Assembly (NCBI GenBank): GCA_005784505.1
Contig: VCAZ01000038.1
Location: 1,406,898 to 1,470,897 of the forward strand
Direction of reading: 5' to 3'
DNA length: 64,000 nucleotides
Origin: Bagarius yarrelli
Taxonomy: Eukaryota > Chordata > Actinopteri > Siluriformes > Sisoridae
Part shown: positions 36,226 to 48,830 of the stretch, piece by piece
Position numbering within the stretch: position 1 is the stretch's first letter
Layout: every line of letters begins with the position of its first letter
Notes under the pieces: model-generated
What the model was told of the DNA's origin: nothing
The model's input: only the letters and a program-made list of their open reading frames with translations
Database searches by the model: none
Made by a program: the position numbers and the translations under genes

Positions 36226-36702
36226 TTACCATTATCCAAAAAAGGCCTAGCATCACCAAAGACATGCATCAACCCTATACATGAAAAAGGCTAAGCCTGC
36301 TGTATATCTGACTCTTTAAGGTCTTTGAAGAAGTATACGGAGACACCTACAAGCTTTAAACAGACACTTCCTCATAGTCCTAGCCGTTCATATTTTCTAA
36401 TTAATGTCCTAAGAGATGCCGATCTTCTTATCACCAGAATTCCACTAGCCACAGAATTCACCACAAGCCTTCTAAAATAACGTAATTGTTACGTTGTTAC
36501 TAGTCGCTAGCATGTTGTGAAGTATTGTTAGCCTGTCTGTATACTACTGCATTGATTTACTGTTTGCTAGGCTTATTGGTTACTATCTCAGTTTTACAAC
36601 TTCCGTTTGCTACTAATAATAAATGTTTAAACCTGCAATATGGATCCTTTCCAGTCTGCGTCCTTACAGAAATCCTTCCAAATAGAGCTATTGGAGTCAT
36701 CT

Positions 36703-36965
36703 GGTAACATTTTTTTTTTCATATTGCAATATATCATAGAGGGATGGATGGATTGATGGATGGATGGATGGATGGATGGATGGATGGATGGATGTATAGA
36801 TGCTGTACATCATAAAACACTACATCATTGAATAGCTAAATTCTGTTATTTAGTCTGGTAATTTTTTTTTTATATTGCAATATATCGTAGATGGATAGAT
36901 AGATGAATGAGTGGATAAATGGATAGATGAATGGATGGATGGATTGATGGATGGATGCTGTACAC
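36703..36965. repeat. 151-bp tandem duplication containing (GGAT)n
   Basis: A T run followed by 'atattgcaatatatc.taga' occurs at 36721 and 36872. Each copy is followed by GGAT/TGAT units and 'ggatg.tgctgtac', and the copies are separated by 'cattgaatagctaaattctg'. Confidence 0.85.
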
Positions 36966-38156
36966 TACATCAGCAAAGTAGTGAGGTATGTCAGTGATTT
37001 GTTTGTCCTCTTTTCCTTATCAAAAGGGATTGTTTATTGGACCAGCCTGAATTCATTGCAAAAATATCTCCAGGCTGGTCCAGCATATCCAAAAATATCT
37101 TTATAAATCATCTCACAAGATTTTTATTGTATTAGACAATATGGATAACAGTTTAAGCCATATAAGATGATGATAAATCTTAAAGCAGTGCCTCTGGGGT
37201 CGTAGCTGGACATGCTATAAATATTTGTACTCTATATTATTATTTAAAGTGTCCCAGGAATTTGTGATGTTTTTGTTGTTGTTGTTGTTTTATGGAACCT
37301 CGTAAGTTTGACATAATGTAAGATACAGAAATTACACCTAATGAAGATTACATCCTGTGCATGCATGAAAATTAAAGCTAAATACACATTTGATTGTCAA
37401 GTGTTTACTCGGAAAGAGACGTGTCCTACTGAGAAAATCTGCACCAGCGGAAAAAAGTGTATGTATTTGTCCTCATTGTGATCTGTGCAAATTGTCGACT
37501 TTCTCAGCAATGCTTATGGACAGAGTAATAGATTTACTACCTCAATCACCAGAAACAGTAGAGCGAGGCAGTCCTTGTTGCTCTGGCAACAGTGGAGGCA
37601 GAGAGACCAGGAACATGGGAGGTGTTCATCAACAAAATATCCCCAATCCAATCGCACTTAGAGACCATCTTACACCGGAGATCTAAGGTTGCCAAGATAC
37701 ATGTCAATATTTTTTGTCTTTCCTTCTGTGTTTGGATGCACTGCCTACAGAAAACACCAGACATCTTAGTGTTGTTAATGCTCGCAGCCAGACATACTGT
37801 GTCTCTTTATTCAACACATAAAAATAGTTAGGAAGAAAACAGTGACTCGGTGTAAATAAAGAGTTTATTTATGAATGGATTTCTAAAATTTGAATGCATA
37901 ATAAATGTCATGCCTTGGCATTGTCTCCACCTCAGTTTACACCAATTCAACACCCAACACAGTAAGAATCTCTCAGGGCTTTTCAGACTAGTTTCCAGAA
38001 GCTAATGGACCGGGTGCTATGGCTGTACAGTGCATATGCCACTTTTAATTTAGATGACATAATAACTCCTAGTAATAACTGGCAGTGGCATATGCAGGCT
38101 TCTGGTAAATTGGCATAGCTTATTATTGGATGGGTCGAAATCTGTGTATGCCACAA
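36966..38156. other. No gene supported
   Basis: 37390-37830 is open on both strands for 72-98 codons and has moderate complexity, but no domain, splice site pair or homologue is recognisable. GTT repeat at 37272. Confidence 0.3.
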
Positions 38157-38468
38157 AGGCCACATTTACACTGCATGTATCATGTGACCCAATTCCAATT
38201 TTTATTCTCCAATGTGACACAGATGGGATATGACAGACGACCGTGTAAGCTGAAATTTTCAGATTGGTTTTAGGTCTCATTTATATGTGGTAATAAATGG
38301 GATATGAATCGGATTCGTGTATTAGCGTCTGTCATGTGAGCCGTCTGTCATTGAATAAGCGACAGTGGCGCATGACGTCAACTCAGGTGACACAAACAGC
38401 AACATATATATATATATACATATATATATATCATATATATACATATACATATATATATATATATACAC

Positions 38469-38563
<95 letters not shown>

Positions 38564-38680
38564 ATATAACACATATATATACATATACATACATATATAT
38601 ATACATATACATACATATATACATATATATACATATATATACATATATATACATATATACACATATATACATATATATAC

Positions 38681-38728
<48 letters not shown>

Positions 38729-38735
38729 CATACAC

Positions 38736-38806
<71 letters not shown>

Positions 38807-39207
38807 AACTTAACACAACTGTGTATTTTAATATTTTTGGTTCTGGTTTTTTGTTTACTTGAAGTTTGTTTTGTATAACCAAATTTACCAAAAAAAAATT
38901 AATTAATTAAATTAACACACTATCAAAAAAAAAAACAACTAAGGGCTCTTTTTATTTCTTCGTATTTGTTTTGTCGACCTTTAAATATGATGCAGAGGCA
39001 AAATACTTACTAATTATTTCGTCTTCGTTTGTTGATTACTGCACCATTTTTACTTCCTTTTCTAGTCAGTACGTCTACATTGGGTTGTTTTGCGGTATAT
39101 AGTGTAAATGCAGATATCGGATAAGGGTCAGTTAAAAAAAAATCGGATATAGTTAAAAAAAAAAAAAAATCGGTATTAGACATGAAGACATGCAGTGTAA
39201 ATGCAGC
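38157..39207 (+). mobile_element. Family F inverted-end element, copy 3, swollen by a TA array
   Basis: Ends 'gccacatttacactgcatg' and 'catgcagtgtaaatgcagcc' are inverted. AAAG flanks both sides (38153-38156 and just after 39207) and may be a target duplication. The left and right halves match copy 1, but 400 bp of TA/CATA repeat lies between them. Confidence 0.82.
38403..38803. repeat. (TA)n/(TACA)n microsatellite inside family F copy 3
   Basis: Alternating TA with regularly spaced CATA units. Copy 1 has only 'atttatatcacttaac' here, so the array grew after insertion. Tyr-Ile open frames here are not genes. Confidence 0.96.
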
Positions 39208-39359
39208 CAAAGATGATAACAGTTATTATAAACTAATAATAATGATGATAATAATAAAAAACCTTTAGAGCTAGAGATATTTTATTCTGGAGCTTTTTCC
39301 TTTGATGTCAGCCATCATCTCATTGGTTTTGGCCAGATTGGTCACTATACACCTCTTCG

Positions 39360-39455
39360 AGTCTGAGGTTTTCACTTACAGGTGGAGCTCGGAATCAAAC
39401 CCATAATCTTCGGGTTGGTAGTCCAACACCTTACCCATGAGCCACCACTTCCCTA
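39360..39455 (-). mobile_element. SINE family A, minus strand, head half
   Basis: Contains 'ggtggagctcggaatcaaac', 'tcgggttggtagtccaacac' and 'atgagccaccacttccct'. Confidence 0.72.
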
Positions 39456-39496
39456 AATTTCAGGTGAACCTCAAATGAGTGACGAACTATGTTTAC

Positions 39497-39760
39497 TTTT
39501 ACGGCATTTGGCAGACGTCCTTATCCAGAGCCGACTTACATTTATCTTAGTTATACAACAGCAATTGGGGATTAGGGGCCCAGTACTGGTGGCTTGGTGG
39601 AGCTTGGCCGGAGCTTGGCTGACTGTGGTGGCTTGGTGAAGCTTGGTCAACTTACATTTATCTCAGTTATACAACTGGGATCAGGGTAGGGTTGAGAATT
39701 AAACCCACATTCTTTGGGTTGGCAGTCCAACACCTTAACCATGAGCCACCACTTGGATTA
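39497..39760 (-). mobile_element. SINE family A, minus strand, with internal duplication
   Basis: The segment 'cttacatttatct.agttat' with 'acaac' occurs at 39535 and 39650, and 'ggtggcttggtg.agcttgg' occurs twice. This indicates an internal tandem duplication of about 115 bp. Confidence 0.75.
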
Positions 39761-39859
39761 TAGAAGTAAATAGAGTTGTTGTCCACTGTCAAATTATGAT
39801 CACAAAATCTAAGATGGTTTCTTGCCATGTTAATTTTATTCTGGACCTCTACAGTCTTC

Positions 39860-40520
39860 TGACTGATCTTACTAGAAAGTGAGTTGGAACTGGTCAGAAA
39901 AATGCCAGCAGGTCTTTGTGGATGTTAACCTGGAACGCTGTGAAGAGCTGCTGCTTCAATTTGGCATCATGGTTTTTGACCTCACTGTGATCCACAGGCT
40001 TTTGTCAGGAAGTGTCAGTCACACAGTGGATGGTTCGCTATCTATTCCTCAGAAAGCATGATTTACACTGGAGAAGAATGGCAAGCTAAAATAACTCGGA
40101 CAATAAAAATGGACCTACAAAAGCAGGTTTTTTTAGTGATGATCAGAAAAAAATATATATTGTTAGACCTCCTGGTTCTAACCAGTGGTACCTTAAGTGC
40201 TGTTCGACCTAGAAGTCAATGTCAAACTTTGAGTGGGTGTCTGATTGCACTTGGTGGATGACATTGCTTGATCTCATGTAGCCACAGTGTGTATGGGCAG
40301 CTGTTGCTGAGAATCTGCATAGGTGACACTCACTTTTACGTTATTCAGACCTGAATCCGATAGGGAACTTCTAGAACATCATGTATCGAGTCATCCAAAG
40401 CCTAGAATATCTTTTAGCAGTCTATAATTGTGAATCTGTATGTTTTTGATTATTTTAAGATACGGTATGAGTAGATGTAATTTCTACAGATTCATTTCTT
40501 TATTAAAAAGCACATCTGCA
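39860..40520 (+). pseudogene. Possible heavily decayed Tc1-like element
   Basis: At 40351-40410 the frame reads SDLNPIGNF-stop-NIMYRVIQS, like the Tc1 SPDLNPIENFW motif. The rest is too degraded to align by eye. Confidence 0.35.
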
Positions 40521-40897
40521 CGCTAATCACGTACTATGGAAAGTTTGAAAATGCCATTCAGTCTTTGAAACGGTGGAAAAGAACAGCACTTAGAACAAGA
40601 AAAATGAGGAAACTTCCAAAGAAGAACATTCATACATGCTGCAAATGTTAGCTAAAAAACTATTTTGGCTTTCCTCACTGTTGTTTTTTTTAATGGCTTT
40701 AAGCTTACAGTCAGCATCATTTTTCTTTTTGTCAGAAGCACTTGCTCATTTAGAACACGTCACAATTGGCCTTCGGTGAAGACTTATTGCAATGAATGGC
40801 TACCTCAAATAACCATTGTTTATCTTGGGACTGCATTATTAAATATTTTATAATCTCTCCAAAAATAAAACCAGAAGCATGCACAGAATCTTACCAC

Positions 40898-41215
40898 AGT
40901 AGAACAACAACAAACGATAATCCACAAGGACAAGGCAAAACACAAGGGTTATAAATACACAAGGACCACAATACCGAAACAAGACATACCTGAACCAATG
41001 AACAACACATGCTTAACAAACCAATGAAAACAAGACACAAGGACAAAGGAAAATCACAAGACAGGAAGACAAAAGGACAAAACAGGAAGTAAACAAAACA
41101 GACTGCTCAAGCTAGTTTAGCTAGCAAGCATTGCATAGCATAGCATAGCATATCTTGGCTAGTTAGCATAACTTAGCCTAGACACAAAACACAAACAAAA
41201 CCCCGAATGTTACAG
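40898..41215 (+). repeat. Family G dispersed repeat, copy 1
   Basis: Shares 'ataatccacaa', 'ataaatacacaagga', 'accaatgaaaacaagacac', 'aaggacaaagg', 'acagactgct' and 'gctagtttagctagc' with 46006-46515, same strand. It is A-rich on the plus strand; no ORF. Confidence 0.7.
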
Positions 41216-42034
41216 CTACATTAGGTTTCTTACTTAGATTAAATTTAATCGAGAATATAAATTTTTTTTGTACCCCTAGTTTATTTTCATCTTCTTTTAA
41301 AATTTTAAAGCTTTTATTTCCTTCCACTAATTTTTTTCTGTTTTTTAATTATTTTTTTAATGTTTTAAAAAATCCCATCCCTACAATTTTAACCTAATTA
41401 TGAACATATTTACTTCTAATATTGTTTTAACATAAGAATTGTACTATTTAAGTGGATACATTTAATGTAGCATGTACCTTTTACAAAGGTTTTGGTTGTG
41501 TAGGATGACAAATTTAAAATGACTTTTAATTTACATGTAGTTCTAAACATGGAGTATTATAATCTACTGTACATATCGACAAAGAAAGCTATAGTTTACA
41601 CATATTTTAATAAATTGTAGGTTTCTGCTGTTCAGGAAATACAGGAAATGATAAAACCTCACAGGAAGGTGGTATAAATGTAAGGAGGAAAATATTACTG
41701 ACTTAAAAAAAGAATAACTAGTTTCTATAAATACAACCTAATACAGTTTTTCACAATCAATAGGACGTCTTTCCAAGGCGAGAGACTTTCATCCACATCA
41801 CCTCATTACTCCTGCAGGACATCCGGGGGGGAAAATATTACAGCGAGTCCTGAATTTGTCTGACATGTATTTACTCAGCTGTCTCGACAAGATCATTTCT
41901 GGCCTGTAGACATCCTGGGTTTCTTTAAATACTTTCCACTTCCTTTAAAGTTATTAATGATAATACAGAAAGGAGGAAATACCATGAGGAAACCACCAGA
42001 AACTTCCTATCGGATATTTTGGAAAGTTTTTAAA
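41216..42034. other. No recognised feature
   Basis: AT-rich; no exon or known repeat. Confidence 0.35.
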
Positions 42035-42098
42035 ACATTTACAGCATTTGGCGGACACCCTTTTCCAGAGCGACTTAATATACAACTGTGCAATTGGG
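42035..42098 (-). mobile_element. SINE family A tail fragment
   Basis: 'acatttacagcatttggcgg' with 'cttttccagagcgactta' and 'tacaactgtgcaattgggtg'. Confidence 0.7.
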
Positions 42099-43298
42099 TG
42101 TGTGTGTACGACATAGACGAGACCAGACGCTGACTAAGTTAACGGAGAGTGATTGAATGATGAGCTACCGGTGCGGCTGGTTAGTATTAAGTGGCTGGTT
42201 AGTACTAGTTAATATGTAGGTATAAAGACTTTTTAGTGTTTTTTGGTGTTTAAGGTGCAAAATTTTTGGTTCTGGTTTAAATAAGGGTGTTCTAACAACT
42301 GAGAGAACCATGTCCATGTACGGAAGAAATGACAATGCAATTATATCGCGGAAATAAATGCATCGTTTTCAATTAATATTAAATACTAACAATAATATAA
42401 GCGTGTAAAAAGAAGTGCCACTATAACCCTAACCTGAACGACATCATCGTTTATTGCTTTTTTTTAATTATTTGTAGACTGTAACAGTCGTTTTCTATGA
42501 CACAGCCTGTGTCTATAGGTCTCTCGGTCTTATACACGTTGGTGTAAATATATCCTCGATTGTTATTGTTATTGTGATTGTAACCGTAATCTTACATCCT
42601 TTTTTTTTTTTCTTTCCTCTCGAATGCTTGCATTATTTTTTCTAGTTGATGTTCATGTCAGACTGGGAGTTACCTTAATTCACCTAGAATTATTATCCTG
42701 GCGAATATCTTCATAAACTGTGCAACTTTTAGTCAGACTAAACCCCCTTCAGTTAAACATATCAATCACTGGTGTTAAGCTGCCATTTCCAGCAAGTGAG
42801 GACTCGGTTTAATGGCTCGGGCTAAATGGACACCATCTGGCGTTAGCAGGGGAGCAATTTATGCAGTATAGTGAGGAAGGTGAATGACTGCCATCTTCTA
42901 GCAGGATCCAGGCATGTGGTCTGATTTTTTTGGCTTTTGTTTGTCCTCTGTGCAGATAACAAAACCACCACCTTTAAGAAGAGATAAAATCCAAGGTTTT
43001 ACTTTTATTGGCCATGTCTAATGCCAACCATAGGATTTATATGGATTTTTTCTATGAAATCAGACGTAAAAAAAATATAGAAAGATTTTTGTAAGGTGTT
43101 TTGAGGGAAATTTTGTGTACAAACACATTTTCCATAAACTAGTTTGATTTCTTTTTAATATAAAAATGGCCAATAAAAGTAAAAGCTTGGATTTTATAAA
43201 ATTTGTGTTTGAGTTTTTGAATGGTGAATCTGTAGCTACACGAAAAGCATCTGATATGAATGTTAAACTGTTTTCTGCAGGGCCGGAGATAGAGAATG
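42099..43298. other. No gene; candidate conserved block 42615-42960
   Basis: The block 42615-42960 is repeat-free and compositionally balanced. No splice-bounded ORF. Confidence 0.3.
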
Positions 43299-43299
43299 T

Positions 43300-43310
43300 G
43301 TGTTTGTGTG

Positions 43311-43357
<47 letters not shown>

Positions 43358-43362
43358 AGAAT

Positions 43363-43394
<32 letters not shown>

Positions 43395-43969
43395 CTTTTT
43401 AAACTGTTTATTTACCCAAGTCACTTTATACATAAAATTATTTAGAGTGAGAGAGAGAAGAGAGAGAGAGAGAGCGAAAGAGAGAGAGAAATAGAAAGAA
43501 TAAGAGAGAGAGAGACTTTTTTAACTGTTTATTTACTCGTCACTTTATACATAAAATAATTTAGAGTGAGAGAGAGAGAGAAGAGAGAGAGAGAGACAGA
43601 GAGAGAGCAAAAGAGTAGAGAGATAGAGAGAGTAAAGACACGAAGCAGGAGAGAAAGTGCGTGAGAGAGAGAGAGAGAGAGAGAGAGAAAAAAAAGTGAG
43701 AGGAGAGAGAGAGATTTTTTTTTTTTACTGTTTACAGTCATTTATTTAACCAAGTCACTTTATACATAAAATCATTGAAAGAGAGAGAGCGCGCGAAAGA
43801 GCGAGAAAAAGAGAGAGTGAGTGAGAGAAAAGCGCAAGAAGAGAGAGTGAGAAGAAGAGAGAGAAAAGAAGAGAGATACTTTTTTTTATATTTTATTACA
43901 GTCATTTATTTAACCAAGTCACTTTATACATAAAATCATTGAGTTAATAAATACTAAAATATTTTAGTT

Positions 43970-44023
<54 letters not shown>
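43300..44023. repeat. (GA)n array with four embedded copies of a unique segment
   Basis: Purine tracts are broken by a segment like 'actgtttattta.ccaagtc' then 'actttatacataaaat'. 'cactttatac' occurs at 43422, 43541, 43756 and 43920 (spacings 119, 215, 164). A (GT)n stretch leads it and about 27 pure GA units end it. Confidence 0.93.
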
Positions 44024-44025
<2 letters not shown>

Positions 44026-44859
44026 TTTTTAGTGCATTATTATTATTATTATTATAGATTATTAATTTGCAGTGTTCCCCCAAATTCCCCTTTTATATAT
44101 ATGAGAAAATAATTTATAGCAGTTTTCATTTTTAGGAATGACTTTAAAACAGAAATATGTGTTGAAAACATTCTCAATGGATCAGGATTTAATTGTAAGT
44201 TTGCTGCAGGACAGTAAGTGCATTGTGGGTAAAATGTCTGTGCTACACAGATGCTAACTAAAAGTGTTAATGCATAGGACTAAAATGACAGGAGCTGATT
44301 GGTTCTTTATTTATTCTAATCTTTCATATAGAATACTGTATACTGGAGTTGCCACACTGTCCAGATTTGCCCTCTAGATGCAACAAGAATATTTTAGCAG
44401 ATCAGCCCAAACGCACTGATTGGCAGAACTAATCAGAATAATTCAGTGTCTCCTGTTTTGTTAACATAAACGTTCATCTTTTTAAGCAGATCCTTTGCTA
44501 CTGCTTGTTTTGTTCAGTCACGTTTTTTTGTATTTATGTAAATTATTTACCCCCGAGAAGCTCATTAAGGAAAGATTTTTACAGACGTTCATAGATTTTC
44601 ACTGCATTTTATTTACTCGGTCTGGTCTGATCAGTGAAGTGTTGCTTGTTTGATTGATTGTTTAAAGCCAAAAAAGATGTGTTCGGTGTGTGTTTGTGTT
44701 TATTAACATTTGATTTATTAGGGGTCTGTGGGGGAAAAACCCCCCCATAGAACTACCATTTAAAGCTGCTGTGTTAAATAAAGTGTCTAATCATGTTTAA
44801 GGATGGAAAGTTAACTGTTGCTGCTATCAAACCTCAGGTTATTTTTAATTTTTTTATAT
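44024..44859. other. No recognised feature
   Basis: (ATT)n at 44038-44055. The rest is single-copy-looking. Confidence 0.35.
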
Positions 44860-45060
44860 TATATAAAAAAGGGTTTTATTCTATTTATATATTTTTGTAA
44901 AAAGGGTTTATTATTTAATATACATTATATAAAAAGGTTTTTTTTATATCGTTATATATTATATAAAAGGGGTTTATTATATTAATAGCTATTATATAAA
45001 AATGGTTTTATTATATTATTATATATTTATTACATTGTTATAACATTATATTTATTATAA
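44860..45060. repeat. Degenerate TATATAAAAAGGTTTTATTA-type repeat
   Basis: Four or five loose units of about 40-55 bp containing 'ttatataaaaa.ggttt.tta'. Confidence 0.7.
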
Positions 45061-45120
45061 CTGCATTTCATTGGCTCTGTACATGTACCTTGCTCAATGA
45101 CAATAAAGTTAAATCTTTCC
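45061..45120 (+). mobile_element. SINE family C tail only
   Basis: 'gcatttcattggctctgtac' with 'atgtaccttgctcaatgaca' and 'ataaagtt' matches the tail of 31934-32190. Confidence 0.7.
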
Positions 45121-46005
45121 TAATCTAATCTAATATTTAGACATTCACACATTTTGTTTCTTTTAATTCCATAATTTGTGCATTACAGATTAACTGTATG
45201 GTTGAGCTGCTACAGAAATGGATAAATAAACCTCTCATTAATAATAATCATGTGGTATCCAGTAGATTTGCCCCCTTGTGTGCTTATAAATTTCATAGGT
45301 CTTAAAATATTTATTCACTTGGGAAACATTTGCCAGACATGGCAGTCTCTAAGTAACTAAATATGAATAAATTTTTATAGTCATATTACGAAGGATTTAT
45401 TAAATCGTTTTTTCTGGCTCGTACCACTTTAACTAAATAAACATTATTTCATTGTGCTTTAATGATGCATTGATAGTATTTAGTCATGTGACTGTGTAGC
45501 CACCTGGCAGGCAAAACAATTATTCAACATGGCTGCTTAAACAGGAATCTTTGTAAAAACGCCACACAAGCCGGTCAATTTAAAGTCTGTTTCAAGCTAC
45601 AAATGTTTGGATCTCCTTTTATAATTAAAAAAGATATAAACACAAACATATTTTGGCAATAAACAGCACCGCCGCCGTATTTCAGGCATCCTGCCAAATC
45701 CCCACTCTTATAGAGACTCTCACACCTTACACTGCAGTCAGGATGAAAGCGTACAGTAGTTTTTTACTATTTCTTATTACAACCCCAATTTCTGAAAATT
45801 AATGCAATGTAAATCATGTATAAAAAGAGAAAGTGTCACAGATTATATTATTAAAATTATATAAAATAACACAAGCATAAAATTGTGTCTATATACTAAA
45901 TATGATTATATAAAAATGTGAAATAGGATTTGCATTTTTAGTTTATTCATGTTACGTCTGACAGCATCCTAATTTTAAGGTTAACAAACATGTTCGAAGA
46001 TTACT
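45121..46005. other. No recognised feature
   Basis: AT-rich; no exon or known repeat. Confidence 0.35.
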
Positions 46006-46515
46006 GTAACGTTACTCCGCTAAGGCGAGATGCATTGAACCCAAGTGCAGTTTACTTACAAAGATAACCATACAAACATAAACTAAACTTGACTATTTAC
46101 AGAAACTCAAGACAAAACAACAAACATGAACTAGACTAGATCTTACTTAACTTGCTTGAACATGATCATGACCATGACCATAACCACTAGCATGGAACAT
46201 GGAACACTAAAGTAGAACATAGACAAACAATAATCCACAAAAGACAGGGCAAACACAAGGGATATAAATACACAAGGAACACAAACTTAACAAGGCACAC
46301 CTGAACACAATCACAGGACTAAACAACCAATGAAAAACAAGACACAAGGACAAAGGTAATTACATGACGGGACATGAGGACACAACAGTAAGTAAACTAA
46401 ACAGACTGCTTAGGCTAGCTTAGCTAGCTAGCATAGCTTAGCCTGGACATAAAACAAACAATAAACATGAAACAAGAACAACATTAAAAAAGTCATGAGG
46501 TGTTCACTACTGTGA
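46006..46515 (+). repeat. Family G dispersed repeat, longer copy 2
   Basis: It extends about 195 bp further 5' than copy 1, starting near 'ctgtaacgttactccgctaa' and ending near 'tcactactgtgacggctt'. TAGCTAGCTAGCATAGC near its 3' end is palindromic. Class unknown. Confidence 0.68.
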
Positions 46516-46831
46516 CGGCTTTTTCAGGCATGATTAATAGTACAAATCTTAGGGGTTAGCGTTTCCTTAAGGGTGTGACGTTGCATGAAAACTATTAATA
46601 GTTGGTGTCAAATATGGTGTTATTTTTTTCATTTTTAGAATGATTCTAATGCCCAATTATGATTGGCAGCTAATTACCAGAAAATATACAAACCATCTGG
46701 GTTTCAGGTTATCAGTCATTAATGCTGAAGATTTAGAGTCAAAGTTCAGGACAAACGTTTTTTAATGTGTTGATGATGAATATGTTCCATACGGTGCTTA
46801 AATATCCTGGTTACACATTTCCACTTCATTA

Positions 46832-47212
46832 GTCAAGTCAAGTCCATTTGATTTATCTAACGATTTTTAACGATAAAGAATGTGTTAAGGCCGCTTTACA
46901 GAATCGAATCAAATAAAAAACAACACAGTGAACACACTCTAAATCACTCAGTTCAGTTCAATTAATATCTGTAAATTAAAAGTCCCCAACTAAGCAAGTC
47001 AGAGGTGACAGCGGCAAGAAAGCAAAACTCCATCGACAACAGAACTGAGAAAAAAAACCTTGGGAGAAAACATTTCTTCTCTGACCAGACAAACCAGCAG
47101 GTTATTCCATACTGCACTAAAGTTTCTATGGTCTTGTCTGGATGGACAAGGTCATAACTGCCTCTGGGGCTTATTGTCTCTGTGCTGATCCACCAACTGG
47201 GCTAGATACCAG
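46832..47212 (+). repeat. Family D dispersed fish repeat, longest copy
   Basis: Runs from 'agtcaagtcaagtccatttg' through 'ccgctttacagaatcgaatc', 'agtccccaactaagcaagtc', 'agaggtgacagcggcaaga' and 'ttattgtctctgtgctgatc' to 'ccaactgggctagata'. Confidence 0.8.
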
Positions 47213-47217
47213 CCTGG

Positions 47218-47320
47218 ATTTGGTGGTGGAGTGGTGGATCATGGTTAGGTGTTGAACTACCAACCCAAACATTGTTGGTTTGATTCCTGGCCCCACCACT
47301 GCTGGGTCCCTGCTGGACAG
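47218..47320 (+). mobile_element. SINE family A, 3' truncated
   Basis: 'gagtggtggatcatggttag' with 'ggtttgattcctggccccac' and 'cactgctgggtccctgc'. It abuts the family D copy, the same pairing as at 1690-2045 but in the other order. Confidence 0.72.
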
Positions 47321-47929
47321 CATCTGGATATATAACTGTATGTCTAGAAAAGATTAAACAGCTTGCAAAAAGTTTTGCAAAGGAAATCACACAAACTCAT
47401 CTAGACACTGATAGCCATGGACTAGAACAAACTCTTCTTCTAAGGAAAAGAATAGAAGCTCCACGGTTTGGGTTGTCAGAGATTTCAAGTCAAGTTTTAT
47501 CTCTTTAAACACAAAAGTGCAAACAGATGTTAAAGACTTTCTTTAGTCATCTCTGTGTAACGAAAACTAAAGCTGTCACTCGAGTCTATCAATTCATCAT
47601 CCCTCACTTTCTATCAAGTAACCATGGCAACACTCTGGTTTGAGCCTGGCTTGAGCCTTGAGCCTAGTCTCTTTAGAAAACCCCTAATTGCTTATATAAC
47701 TATCTTCTTCTAACATAATTTTTTTTTCTAAATGACCATAGAAAAACTTTGATCATATTTTTATGACAATTGGGAACTGGCAAGATTCATAGTTTGTCAT
47801 TTACACACAACAAAAATTCGGACAAAACTTATGCGTCTCACCATGAACCAACGCATGAGCTAGACATTTTAAAGATCATACAACAAATGTTTGTTTAAGC
47901 ATTTATTAGCATAGTAAAGCAATAGTGAA

Positions 47930-48830
47930 GTACCCTTTTCTTTCTAAAGCGCTTTTAACAATAGAGTTTGTGTCAAAGCAGCTTTACAGAATCAAATAAT
48001 TGTGAATCGTGTGTCAATACAAGAACAGTAGTAAACACTCACTAAAACACTCACTTAAGTTTAATTAAGTCCTGTACGTTTTAAGTCCTCAACTAAGCAA
48101 GTCAGAGGCGACAGCGGTAAGAAATAAAAAGCTTGGGAAAAAATAGATTTAGTCAGAGGGTCAGTTCTCTTCGAAACACAGGGAATCGAATGGAATAAAA
48201 GATAAAAAAAAAAAAAAAAAAAAAGATAAGGGAAGGGAAGTAATTGGAAATTCTCCTGGGAGACCAGGCTCAGTTGGAGTTTTCCTCTGACCACAGAGAA
48301 TAGAATAGAATAGAATAGAATAGAATAGAATAGAAGAGAAGAGAAGAGAAGAGAAGAGAAGAGAAGAGAAGAGAAGAGAAGAGAAGAGAAGAGAAACCAA
48401 AACCCCATTGGTGACAAAATGGAGAAGAAACCTTGGGAAAAAAATAGATTCAGTCAGAGGGTCAGTTCTCTTCGAACCACAGCGAATCGAATGGAATGAA
48501 AAATGAAAAAAAATGGAAAAAAGATGAAAAAGATAAGGAAAGGAAGGAAGGAAGAAGAGAAGAGAAGAGAAGAGAAGAGAAGAGAAGAGAAGAGAAGAGA
48601 AGAGAAGAGAATGGAGAAAAAACCTTGTGAAAAACCAGGCTCAGTCGGAGGGCCACAGAAAATAGAATAGAATAGAATAGAATAGAATAGAATAGAATAG
48701 AAAGAAGGGAAGAGAATGGAGAAAAAAACTTGTAAAATAGAATAGAATAGAGGGCAACCTAAACCGCTGAAACATAAAAGAATAGAATAGAATAGAATAG
48801 AATAGAATAGAATAGAATAGATCACCCCAA
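47930..48830. repeat. Family D repeat with repeated (AGAAT)n/(AGAAG)n ladder
   Basis: A family D copy (47930-48180) passes into pentanucleotide tracts at 48296-48394, 48551-48610, 48660-48705 and 48778-48820. Between them, pieces such as 'attcagtcagagggtcagtt' with 'ctcttcgaa.cacag.gaat' return. Open frames on the minus strand (FSSLLFSSLL-like) are artefacts. Confidence 0.88.

Noticed and set aside
37390..37831. 98-codon plus-strand frame with several Cys and His
   Set aside because: No regular Cys/His spacing, no recognisable domain, equally long frames on the opposite strand and no splice partners.
38297..38891. Tyr-Ile-rich open frames up to 189 codons on both strands
   Set aside because: Artefacts of the TA array inside a transposon copy.
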